This document shows positions 8,614 to 15,636 of a stretch of 37,487 nucleotides of DNA, one piece after another. The position numbers were made by a program, and so were the translations under genes. The DNA is from Planctomycetota bacterium (GTDB taxonomy: Bacteria; Planctomycetota; Planctomycetia; Pirellulales; Pirellulaceae). Numbering within the stretch: position 1 is the stretch's first letter; every line of letters starts with the position of its first letter. Location of the stretch: positions 1 through 37,487 of the forward strand of contig JAQCHP010000038.1 of NCBI GenBank assembly GCA_027619595.1, read 5' to 3'. The notes beneath the pieces are model-generated. The model did not search any database and was not told where the DNA came from. It saw nothing but the letters and a program-made list of their open reading frames with translations.

Positions 8614-9945
8614 ATGAGCGAAACAACGAACCGTCGCGAATTCTTGCAGCAATCGACCGAAAAAGCGGCATTGGCCGTCGCCATCGCTTCGCTGGGGGGT
8701 GTTCACGCCCAGGCCGCTGACAGCAATCGCAAAATCCGCCTGGGGCTGATCGGCTGCGGTGGAATGATGGGTGGTCACGTCCAAGATAGTCTCTTGTCGC
8801 AACGTGAACAGATGACGGTAGGCTGGCTATGTGACGTCGATCCGCAACGCATTGATCGGATTGGCGCAGAACTCGCGAAGTACCAAACCGATAAGCCGCG
8901 ACATACTTCGCGTTTTGAAGATGTCCTGACCGACCCCAACATCGACGCCTGTGTGATTGCCACGCCCCACCATTGGCACGCCCCGATCGCCCTGCGTGCG
9001 ATTCAGGAGGGGAAAGACGTCTACGTAGAAAAGCCCCTCTCACACGTCTACAACGAAGGACCGGCACTGATCGCGGCGGCGAAGAAACATGGCCGTATTG
9101 TGCAACATGGCAGCCAGATGCGCAGCAGTCCGATCACGGAAAAAGCGGGAAGACTCCTCAAGGAAGGAATCATCGGTGAGGTCAAAGTTGCTCGTGCTTG
9201 GACTGCCGAGACCCGAGAAGGATTTAAGGCACTGCCCGATGGCACTCCTCCGGAAGGGGTCGATTACGACCGTTGGCTGGGCCCCGCGCCGGCCCATGCG
9301 TTTAACAAACACAGGTTTCATGGCAGCTGGCGGATGTTCCGCGACTACGGTAACGGCGAAATTGGTGACGATGGCATCCATGATCTGGACATGGCGGCTT
9401 GGGGCCTGGGGGTCGATACGCTGCCGAAAAAAATTACGGCCCGCGGCGGACGCGTAATGTCGTATGAGAACATCAGTGAATATCCCGATAACATGCATTC
9501 CATCTACGAATATCCGGACGGTCGAGTCTTGATCTACGAAAACTACCCATTCACGGGCTACGGTTTGTTTGGGTTTGACAATGGGAATGTATTCTACGGG
9601 ACGGAAGGCTATATGGTCTTCTCACGACGCGGCGCCTTCAGTGTCTTCCTGGGAAACAAAGAAAAGAAAGGCCCGACGGAAGGGAAAGAATTGCGAGGCC
9701 AACACGGCTATCACGAACATATGGCCAACTTCTTCGATTGCATTCGGCAGCGAACGCAACCGCGTGCGTCTGCAGAAATCTCCAATCGGAGTTGCGCACT
9801 GGTTCACTTTGGCGAAATTGCCTACCGCACACGCGGTGTCCTGGAATTCGACGAACAGGCCGGAAAGTTTGTCGATTGCCCAGAAGCTGATCAACTGCTG
9901 ACCAAGAATTACCGACAACCGTACGGGTTTTCTGTAGATTCCTAG
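8614..9945 (+). CDS. Gfo/Idh/MocA family oxidoreductase with Tat signal
   Basis: The protein has 443 residues. It begins with a twin-arginine signal (NRREFLQQS, residues 6-14, then AALAVAIASLGGVHAQA), so it is probably exported folded with its nucleotide cofactor. A Rossmann domain follows with IRLGLIGCGGMMGG, then CVIATPHHWHAP and VYVEKPLSH, the EKP motif whose lysine is catalytic in the family. The C-terminal half is the usual dimer/substrate domain with GDDGIHDLDMAAWGLG. Members oxidise, reduce or isomerise sugars or glycosides with NAD(P); many planctomycete members are secreted. I chose ATG 8614 because the signal peptide then lies at the N-terminus. The stop is immediately followed by a CGGAGCGA-type repeat and a gene-less 3' module. 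Confidence 0.9.
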   Translation: MSETTNRREFLQQSTEKAALAVAIASLGGVHAQAADSNRKIRLGLIGCGGMMGGHVQDSLLSQREQMTVGWLCDVDPQRIDRIGAELAKYQTDKPRHTSRFEDVLTDPNIDACVIATPHHWHAPIALRAIQEGKDVYVEKPLSHVYNEGPALIAAAKKHGRIVQHGSQMRSSPITEKAGRLLKEGIIGEVKVARAWTAETREGFKALPDGTPPEGVDYDRWLGPAPAHAFNKHRFHGSWRMFRDYGNGEIGDDGIHDLDMAAWGLGVDTLPKKITARGGRVMSYENISEYPDNMHSIYEYPDGRVLIYENYPFTGYGLFGFDNGNVFYGTEGYMVFSRRGAFSVFLGNKEKKGPTEGKELRGQHGYHEHMANFFDCIRQRTQPRASAEISNRSCALVHFGEIAYRTRGVLEFDEQAGKFVDCPEADQLLTKNYRQPYGFSVDS

Positions 9946-9976
9946 TCGCCTTTCGCAGAGCGATCCGGGCTCCTAT

Positions 9977-10014
9977 GTCGCCTTTCGCTCCGCGAAAGGA
10001 GCGAAAGGGGGACG
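9977..10014. repeat. Palindromic CGGAGCGA-type repeat
   Basis: CCTTTCGCTCC pairs with GGAGCGAAAGG around a short GCGAAA-type loop, followed by GGGGAC. A partial unit (TCGCCTTTCGCAGAGCGA) directly follows the upstream stop codon at 9946-9963. Confidence 0.65.
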
Positions 10015-10054
10015 TTGGTTGCCGTATCGGACTCTGACAGCTGGAACTAGCAAG

Positions 10055-10206
10055 CCTCGCCGCCGTTCGTAAATTGGCGTTTGGTTCGTAACAGACGCTC
10101 AATGCAATCTTAGCAGCCGTACCGCTTGGCGGTGCGGCTGCTTTCTTTTGGTCGCAGGGGCTCTAGAGAAAAACGCAGCCTTCGCGGAGCGAAGGGCGAC
10201 AATGCA
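10055..10206 (+). pseudogene. Gene-less 3' module: relic of a PEP-CTERM gene end plus terminator
   Basis: The sequence from 10055 matches the last codons of PEP-CTERM copies 2 and 3 (CGCCGCCGTTCGTAA, encoding RRRS and stop). It then follows their 3' flanks: AAATTGGCGTT, ACAGACGCTCAATGCAATC, the terminator hairpin, GGGGCTCTAGAGAAAAA and a CGGAGCGA unit. No PEP-CTERM coding sequence precedes it; the upstream gene is the Gfo/Idh/MocA oxidoreductase. It is the trace of a deleted paralogue or a partial duplication. Confidence 0.75.
10113..10150 (+). terminator. Terminator of the gene-less module
   Basis: GCAGCCGTACCGC pairs with GCGGTGCGGCTGC (13 bp, one G-U) around TTG, followed by TTTCTTTTG. 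It is nearly identical to the hairpin at 13200 and similar to the one at 11697. Confidence 0.85.
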
Positions 10207-10240
10207 ACAGCCTACGCAGAGCGAAGGGGGACAATGCAGA
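10178..10240. repeat. Two tandem CGGAGCGA-type units
   Basis: GCCTTCGCGGAGCGAAGGGC is followed by GACAATGCA, and 33 bases later a diverged copy, CCTACGCAGAGCGAAGGGGG, is followed by ACAATGCAG. The same unit follows PEP-CTERM copies 2 (11762) and 3 (13264). Confidence 0.65.
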
Positions 10241-10552
10241 CTTACTCCCTCGCCCCGTCTGCGGGGGAGAGGGGGGCCAGATTACGAAACGGGAAGCACA
10301 ATGCGGCACACAATGCGCAACATCATTGTCCCAGCCAATTCGCCTCCTTTGCCAACTTCTTATCCACCCAGGCATACCCGCTCAAAAATCAAGAAAAGCC
10401 ACATATTCACCTCGATAACTGCAGTACCGTCAAGCGAGAAAAGACTAGACAGTTATTAATTTTCCGATTAAAACAAGTGGAGCGGCAATGTCGGTCAACA
10501 CGGATCGTCACCCGTTGATTTTCGATAGTCTGGCCTTTTAGGAGAGAGTTTG

Positions 10553-11656
10553 ATGAAATTAGTTATGAATCTGCTAAGCGTATTCGCCTTGGCGTTGCTT
10601 TCGGCACAGTCAATGGCCGCTACGGCGATTTGGTTCGAAGAGGGAAACGAACTGCCGGGCATCAATTGGCAGCGTCCACTGGACGACGCGGATGGTTTAC
10701 TAGCGAGCGATATTGTTCTGGCTGATCCTGTTACTTTGCTCGAAGACGGTGTTGGCGCTTGGAAGATCCCGTGGGGAGGAGCGGGTGGCGGCATGGCTTG
10801 GACAAACGCGGACGGTGTCAATGCGTTTACTTCGCAACCTCTGCCGCACGTGGTGACCCCAACTCACGGCCTTGCGGAATGGACGTTTGAGATGAGGTAC
10901 CTGCTTAGTGAAGATCCGTACACGCAAGAAGAAATTGATTCTCCGCACTCGTCCCTGTTTGAAAGCTACCCGATGGCTGTCAGCGTTGGCGCGTTCACAC
11001 ATGTGCCGATCGATTACCACGACGGATTGAGTCCGGCGAGAAGTTTTCGACAACTGAAAAGCAGTGAGGCGTCCGAGTCGGTAATCGTCGAGACTCCGGG
11101 CGAACAAACTTCACGCGGAGTTTGGCACAAAGTGCGAATGACGCAAGATGCGTCGTTCCAAAAGGTCTATTTCGATGACACTCTGATCGGCACCATCGAC
11201 ATCTCCAACGCGAACCTCGCCTGCCAATTCGCCGGTTTCCTCTGCACACGCAGCTTGTATGTCCGCCAGTATGGGCAAGGCGGGTCGGGCGATTCACGGT
11301 CTCGCCAAGAGGCGTATATCGACTACATGCGCATTACAAACTCCGTTGTACCGATCGGTGAAGCTCTGAACGCTCCGGCAACGGGCGGCTGTGGCGGCGA
11401 TCTCAACAACGATGGGACAACGGACGGTGCCGACGTCGCGATCATTTACAACGCGTGGGGACCGGCAGCTCCCGGCAGTCCAGCCGATATCAACGTACCG
11501 GGCGGCGATGGCAACGTCGACGGAGCTGATCTCGCAGCCGTATTCAATTGCTGGGGTCAAGCGGACGTTGGTCCAGCCTCGGTGCCAGAACCTGCCAGTA
11601 TTGGTATCCTGGGCGTAGGTTTGGTCGGGCTGCTCGCAGCGCGCCGCCGTTCGTAA
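10553..11656 (+). CDS. PEP-CTERM protein with dockerin-like repeats (copy 2)
   Basis: The protein has 367 residues: a signal peptide ending near QSMAA, a beta-rich domain of about 250 residues, then the shared tail. The tail has VVPIGEALNAP and two dockerin-like loops (GDLNNDGTTDGADVAIIYNAWG and VPGGDGNVDGADLAAVFNCWGQ), the second with a longer PGSPADINVPGGDG linker. It ends with VPEPASIG plus a hydrophobic helix and ARRRS. The ATG at 10553 follows a strong AGGAGAGAG; the TTG codon just before it is not needed. VYFDDTLIGTIDISN and YIDYMRITN suggest a concanavalin-like sandwich, which is inference. It is expected to be exported and cleaved by an exosortase. A terminator follows at 11697. Confidence 0.86.
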   Translation: MKLVMNLLSVFALALLSAQSMAATAIWFEEGNELPGINWQRPLDDADGLLASDIVLADPVTLLEDGVGAWKIPWGGAGGGMAWTNADGVNAFTSQPLPHVVTPTHGLAEWTFEMRYLLSEDPYTQEEIDSPHSSLFESYPMAVSVGAFTHVPIDYHDGLSPARSFRQLKSSEASESVIVETPGEQTSRGVWHKVRMTQDASFQKVYFDDTLIGTIDISNANLACQFAGFLCTRSLYVRQYGQGGSGDSRSRQEAYIDYMRITNSVVPIGEALNAPATGGCGGDLNNDGTTDGADVAIIYNAWGPAAPGSPADINVPGGDGNVDGADLAAVFNCWGQADVGPASVPEPASIGILGVGLVGLLAARRRS

Positions 11657-12004
11657 ATTGGCGTTCGGTTTGTAACGGACGCTCAATGCAATCTCAGCAT
11701 CCGTACCGCGTAGCGGTGCGGATGCTTCCTTTTTGTCGCAGGGGCTCTAGAGAAAAACCGCGGCCTTCGCGGAGCAAAAGGGGACGCGAATCATCCAATA
11801 AAAGGTGGTCGCCAGCCGCTGACCGCCCGCATATAAATGCCCCGAAAGTGAATCTCCCCCGGAAAAAACTAGACATATCCGAGTCATTCGATTATAAAGA
11901 AGCAGTACACGCTGACGGGCGTCTTGTACGCGGCAGCGGAAGCTGTGTTATGGTAAATCCGTTTTCGTTTAAAAGATTCTTTGGCTTTTGGGGAGATGAA
12001 ATTG
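11657..12004. other. Intergenic region between PEP-CTERM copies 2 and 3
   Basis: It holds the terminator at 11697, a diverged CGGAGCGA unit at 11762-11788, and GAAAAAACTAGACA at 11862-11875, which matches a motif upstream of copy 2 at 13 of 14 positions. No gene is seen. Confidence 0.55.
11697..11735 (+). terminator. Terminator after PEP-CTERM copy 2
   Basis: GCATCCGTACCGC pairs with GCGGTGCGGATGC around GTA, followed by TTCCTTTTT. Compared with the hairpins at 10113 and 13200, the stem carries paired changes at the same position in both arms (GCAGCC/GGCTGC versus GCATCC/GGATGC). That is a compensatory change supporting selection on the structure. Confidence 0.9.
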
Positions 12005-13159
12005 ATGAAATCTAGCGTAATTCTGCTTGGTTTCGTGGCGTTTTTGAAACTTTCAGTGAATTCGTACGCAGCTAACGCAACCTGGTCGGAAGAGATGAAC
12101 GCAGACCCCGATCCGGCGCGATGGGGACGATGCAGTGGCGAAGCCGCTCCTTCACCATATGGAGCGTGTACTTCCTCAAAATTTCCGCAGGCAGACGCGT
12201 TCAGAAACGCCATTACCGAAACGGGGGGCATTTGGGAGTTTGCGGGAGATGTGGGTGGCGACATCAGTCACGGAATGGGAGTTATCGACGGGCCACTCGG
12301 GACAAGCCGGCCCAGCCCGATCGCTGGCGCAGCACAGTTTACTGTGGAATTTAAGTTTCGGTCGACCACCCCTCTGGGTGACATGTTGGATCAAGCAGCC
12401 CCGGCAGCATGGAATTTCCCGGTTGCCGTCAGCAGTGACAGTACGGGAAATGTCCCGTGGACTTTCAAATATGGTTTGCGAGCAACCGAAGAAGACGGAC
12501 CCAAAGTAACAATTGACCTGGGTATGAACGCAGCTGGGGGCGGCGATAACAACAGCTCGGTGACTGACGAAACCGTCCCCTACGATGACGGATGGCACGT
12601 TGTACGGGTGATACAAGACTATACGGGGAATCAGGAAACTGGCAGCCCAACAAGCGGATACATGGATATCTATTTCGATGGCTTGCTCCTCAAGGAAGCT
12701 CCCTCTGATCTTCACACCTTCAATCTCGCGCTGGCCAACATCGAGGGGCCGATTGGAGCCAAGGTCGCAAGAAACCGGACCTTTTATATCCATCAGGACA
12801 ATCAAGGAAGTGGCTCCTCGAGTTTGCCGTTCCAAATGGATTACCTCCGCACTGTCAACTCCATCGTACCGATCGGCGAAGCGCTGAACGCTCCATCAGT
12901 AGGCGGCTGCGTGGGTAACCTGAATGGTGACAATACAACGGATGGCGCCGACGTGGCGATCGTCTACAACAACTGGGCGACCAACAACGCCCAGGCCGAT
13001 ATCAACAAGGATGGCACTGTCGACGGTGCCGACTTGGCTGAGGTATACAACTGCTGGGGTCAAGCCGACGTCGGTCCAACCTCGGTACCAGAACCTGCCA
13101 GTATCGGTATCCTGGGCGTAGGTTTGGTCGGGCTGCTGGTCGCTCGCCGCCGTTCGTAA
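12005..13159 (+). CDS. PEP-CTERM protein with dockerin-like repeats (copy 3)
   Basis: The protein has 384 residues with the same architecture as copies 1 and 2. A signal peptide ends near NSYA, and ANATWSEEMNADPDPARWG resembles the mature N-terminus of copy 1. A beta-rich domain follows with GYMDIYFDGLLLKEA and FQMDYLRTVNSIVPIGEALNAP. Two dockerin-like loops follow (GNLNGDNTTDGADVAIVYNNWA and DINKDGTVDGADLAEVYNCWGQ), then VPEPASIG, a hydrophobic helix and ARRRS at 361-384. I chose ATG 12005 because GGGGAG lies nine bases before it; an ATG at 11996 overlaps that site and is less likely. The tail is closest to copy 2, consistent with a local duplication. Confidence 0.86.
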   Translation: MKSSVILLGFVAFLKLSVNSYAANATWSEEMNADPDPARWGRCSGEAAPSPYGACTSSKFPQADAFRNAITETGGIWEFAGDVGGDISHGMGVIDGPLGTSRPSPIAGAAQFTVEFKFRSTTPLGDMLDQAAPAAWNFPVAVSSDSTGNVPWTFKYGLRATEEDGPKVTIDLGMNAAGGGDNNSSVTDETVPYDDGWHVVRVIQDYTGNQETGSPTSGYMDIYFDGLLLKEAPSDLHTFNLALANIEGPIGAKVARNRTFYIHQDNQGSGSSSLPFQMDYLRTVNSIVPIGEALNAPSVGGCVGNLNGDNTTDGADVAIVYNNWATNNAQADINKDGTVDGADLAEVYNCWGQADVGPTSVPEPASIGILGVGLVGLLVARRRS

Positions 13160-13199
13160 ATTAGCGTTCGGTTTGCAACAGACGCTCAATGCAATCTCA

Positions 13200-13237
13200 G
13201 CAGCCGTACCGCGTCGCGGTGCGGCTGCTTTCTTTTT
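13200..13237 (+). terminator. Terminator after PEP-CTERM copy 3
   Basis: GCAGCCGTACCGC pairs with GCGGTGCGGCTGC around GTC, followed by TTTCTTTTT. The stem is identical to the hairpin at 10113. Confidence 0.9.
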
Positions 13238-13263
13238 GCCGCAAGGGCTCTACAGAAAAACCG

Positions 13264-13293
13264 CAGCCTTCGCGGAGCGAAGGGCGACAATGC
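13264..13293. repeat. CGGAGCGA-type repeat unit after copy 3
   Basis: AGCCTTCGCGGAGCGAAGGG followed by CGACAATGCA is identical in core to the unit at 10178. It forms the distal edge of the duplicated 3' module. Confidence 0.65.
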
Positions 13294-13411
13294 AACCGAT
13301 GGCTGTACCCAAGGGGAAAAATCAATAGAATATCGACCATGCCAGGACTGAACGATGCTTGCCGGTATCAATGAAGCTATCATTATCTCCCTTCCCAACG
13401 GATACTAGTCG

Positions 13412-14956
13412 ATGACACACCGCGACGCTGACGCGATCGTAATTGGCGCTGGCCATAACGGACTTGTTTGTGCAGCTTACTTGGCCAAGGCTGGACTCGA
13501 CGTACTGATTGTCGAGCGGAGCCATCGCATCGGTGGTGCCTGTGTGACGGAAGAATTGGTGCCAGGCTGCCATTTCTCTACCTTTGCCTACAACGCTCTG
13601 GGCCCTGGACCGACCATCTGCCGCGACCTGGAAGTACCCGCCGATGCTTTCGAGGTTATCGAACCGGAACCCAAGCTGCTGTCTCCGTTTCCCGACGGCG
13701 ATCACATCCTGTGGTGGGGTGACGCGCAGAAATCGGCGGCCGGCCTGGCAAAGTATGGGCAAAGCGAAGTCGACGGATTCTTCGCGTATCAGGAACTGAT
13801 GCAGCGAGGCAAAGAGATTGCCCAGGAATTTTTCCTGAGCCACCATCCCCCGACGCATAAGGAACTGTACGACCGATACCGCGGGACGCCACACCAGCCG
13901 ATGCTGGAGGCGATGTTGACTCGCAGCCACTGGGACGTCCTGGGCGATTATTTTGTGAGCGAGAAAATCAAGTGCGCGTTGGCACGTGCCGACGATTGCG
14001 GCTACCCCACCGCTGTCGGGTCTCTGCTCGCCGAAGTCGTGGAATCGGCCAATGATGGCGCTGGGATCGAACGACGAGCGGGTATCGTGCGAGGCGGCAT
14101 GGGGAAGATCTCAGCCGCCTTGGCCGACGCTGCGCGACGTTTTGGAGTCACGATCCGCACCGAATCGCCCGTTGAAACCGTGCTGGTCGAACAGGGTCGC
14201 GCGTGCGGCGTTCGCCTGCAAGGAGGAACCGAACTTCGAGCGAAAATCGTCGTATCCAACGCCGATCCAAAGCGGACTTTTCTCCGACTGGTGGACGAGA
14301 AGCATATCCCCTCGGAGTTCCGCAACCAGGTGCAGCGGATTAAGACGCGCGCGGGTTATATGAAGTATCACGCTGTGCTGAGCGGTATGCCAAAATTCTC
14401 ATGCCTGCCCCGTGACGTCGATGTCAGTGCGGCCCGAATCGCCCCCTCGCTGGAATACTACGAACAGGCTTGGCTCGATGCGCAAGCGGGTATCCCCGCG
14501 CGCCAACCAATCCTCAGTCTACAATTTCCGACGCTGCTCCTTCCCGAAATGGCAACGCCTGGTAAGCAGATTCTTGGCATCTGGGTGCGATTCGCTCCGA
14601 TTCGTCCACGGGATGGCGATTGGGACGAGTGGCGTCCTCGAGTACTCGAATCGATCGTTCAAACGACTGAACAGTACGCGCCGGGGTTTCGCGAGTTGAT
14701 CGAATGGCAACGTTTATACACCACAGCCGACATCGAATCGGAAACCGCGATCACCGACGCTTCCATCCGCCATGTCGATATGACGCTCGACCAGTTACTT
14801 CACCGCCGACCCTTGCCAGCCTGGTCTGCCTACCAGACGCCACTGGATGGACTTTGGCTGTGCGGGTCAGGGACTCACCCCTGTGGTTCGGTAACCGGAG
14901 CCCCCGGTCACAACGCCGCAAAGGCGATCCTTTCTTCGTTTAACGGCAAGCCGTAG
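13412..14956 (+). CDS. FAD-dependent oxidoreductase, PYROXD2/phytoene desaturase-like
   Basis: The protein has 514 residues. The N-terminus DAIVIGAGHNGLVCAAYLAKAGLDVLIVERSHRIGGAC is the FAD/NAD-binding Rossmann motif of the amine oxidase/phytoene desaturase superfamily. TEELVPGCHFSTFAYNALGPG is typical of the PYROXD2-like branch. The middle has GGMGKISAALADAARRFGVTI and IVVSNADPKRTFLRLV. The end, GLWLCGSGTHPCGSVTGAPGHNAAKAIL, is the second FAD-contact region of the family. No carotenoid genes are nearby, so a carotenoid role is not supported and the substrate is unknown. The last codons (encoding FNGKP) and the stop fall inside a short dispersed repeat (14930). No strong ribosome-binding site precedes the ATG. 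Confidence 0.85.
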   Translation: MTHRDADAIVIGAGHNGLVCAAYLAKAGLDVLIVERSHRIGGACVTEELVPGCHFSTFAYNALGPGPTICRDLEVPADAFEVIEPEPKLLSPFPDGDHILWWGDAQKSAAGLAKYGQSEVDGFFAYQELMQRGKEIAQEFFLSHHPPTHKELYDRYRGTPHQPMLEAMLTRSHWDVLGDYFVSEKIKCALARADDCGYPTAVGSLLAEVVESANDGAGIERRAGIVRGGMGKISAALADAARRFGVTIRTESPVETVLVEQGRACGVRLQGGTELRAKIVVSNADPKRTFLRLVDEKHIPSEFRNQVQRIKTRAGYMKYHAVLSGMPKFSCLPRDVDVSAARIAPSLEYYEQAWLDAQAGIPARQPILSLQFPTLLLPEMATPGKQILGIWVRFAPIRPRDGDWDEWRPRVLESIVQTTEQYAPGFRELIEWQRLYTTADIESETAITDASIRHVDMTLDQLLHRRPLPAWSAYQTPLDGLWLCGSGTHPCGSVTGAPGHNAAKAILSSFNGKP

Positions 14957-14992
14957 GCGTCTCTTTCTTCGTTTAACTGCGACGCGCAGGAG
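14930..14992 (+). repeat. Two direct repeats, CTTTCTTCGTTTAAC type
   Basis: CTTTCTTCGTTTAAC occurs at 14930-14944 and again at 14963-14977, 33 bases apart. The following bases are related (GGCAAGCCGTAGGCGTCT and TGCGACGCGCAGGAGTCC). The first copy overlaps the 3' end of the flavoprotein gene and supplies its stop codon. Confidence 0.65.
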
Positions 14993-15060
14993 TCCGCTGC
15001 GAACCAACACTAGATTCAGCAAGGTACGGGGCGCCCATCGAACTCACGGCCGCGGCCGAC

Positions 15061-15615
15061 ATGTCTGCACGCACAATTTGGCAGCAAGACGGCGGACAGG
15101 TTGTCCAGAGCGACATTGTCCGGGAACGATTCTATCACGTCACAAAAAAACTGCCGCGTGAAGTGAGTATTAACTTTCAACACAAGAGTGCACCGCTTCC
15201 GGACGGATACTTGCCGGCCGGCGGCGAAACGTTTCGGTCGCAACCGAGTGGTTATTTCTACGGCTGGACGCGCGATATGCGCACCCGCCTCGCTTCACGC
15301 GGAGATGCCCATGATCCGCTGCGAAACACCTTTATTCACTTTATGGCGGACACCGCGTGGGAAATCGAAGTCGAAAACGGCCAGTATGAGGTAATGGTCT
15401 GTGTGGGAGAAACGGTTTACGGCCAGGAACGCGCCACGATTTATGTTGAAGGCATCGAATTCTGCAAGGACCTGGTGCTACCGCGCAAGGAAACCCGCGA
15501 AATCACGCGACTTGTCGCTGTCAAAGATGGCCGGGTCACACTTACTTCCCACGAAGATAACCGCGTGCAAAAAGCCACACGCCTCAACCATTTGCGCATC
15601 CGACGCGTTGAATGA
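15061..15615 (+). CDS. Malectin-like/galactose-binding-type domain protein
   Basis: This is a 184-residue protein formed by one beta-sandwich-type domain. VSINFQHKSAPLPDGYLPAGGETF, GYFYGWTRDM, FIHFMADTAWEIEVENGQYEVMVCVGE and ATIYVEGIEF match, in order, the malectin-like sugar-binding modules that planctomycetes usually carry inside large secreted proteins. Here it stands alone and lacks a signal peptide at the only available ATG. That start also has no ribosome-binding site. It may be a free-standing binding domain or the surviving part of a larger gene. The DUF1501 gene converges on it 21 bases downstream. Confidence 0.65.
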   Translation: MSARTIWQQDGGQVVQSDIVRERFYHVTKKLPREVSINFQHKSAPLPDGYLPAGGETFRSQPSGYFYGWTRDMRTRLASRGDAHDPLRNTFIHFMADTAWEIEVENGQYEVMVCVGETVYGQERATIYVEGIEFCKDLVLPRKETREITRLVAVKDGRVTLTSHEDNRVQKATRLNHLRIRRVE

Positions 15616-15636
15616 TGGGCCATCGCGACTGAATCA

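Larger units (their letters stand above)
9946..10552. other. Intergenic repeat region before PEP-CTERM copy 2
   Basis: About 600 bases without an intact gene. It holds three or four CGGAGCGA-type repeat units, a 25-base gene relic with its terminator (10055-10206), and GAAAAGACTAGACA at 10438-10451, a motif shared with copy 3. Confidence 0.6.

Noticed and set aside
12176-12835. 219-residue open frame antisense to PEP-CTERM copy 3
   Set aside because: It lies entirely inside a well-supported gene on the other strand and has no motif or ribosome-binding site.
10178-13293. CRISPR array suggested by repeated CGGAGCGA units
   Set aside because: Units are irregularly spaced over kilobases, attached to gene ends, with no uniform spacers and no cas genes.
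13322-13930. 202-residue minus-strand frame over the flavoprotein start
   Set aside because: It is antisense to the conserved FAD-binding region and is not protein-like.
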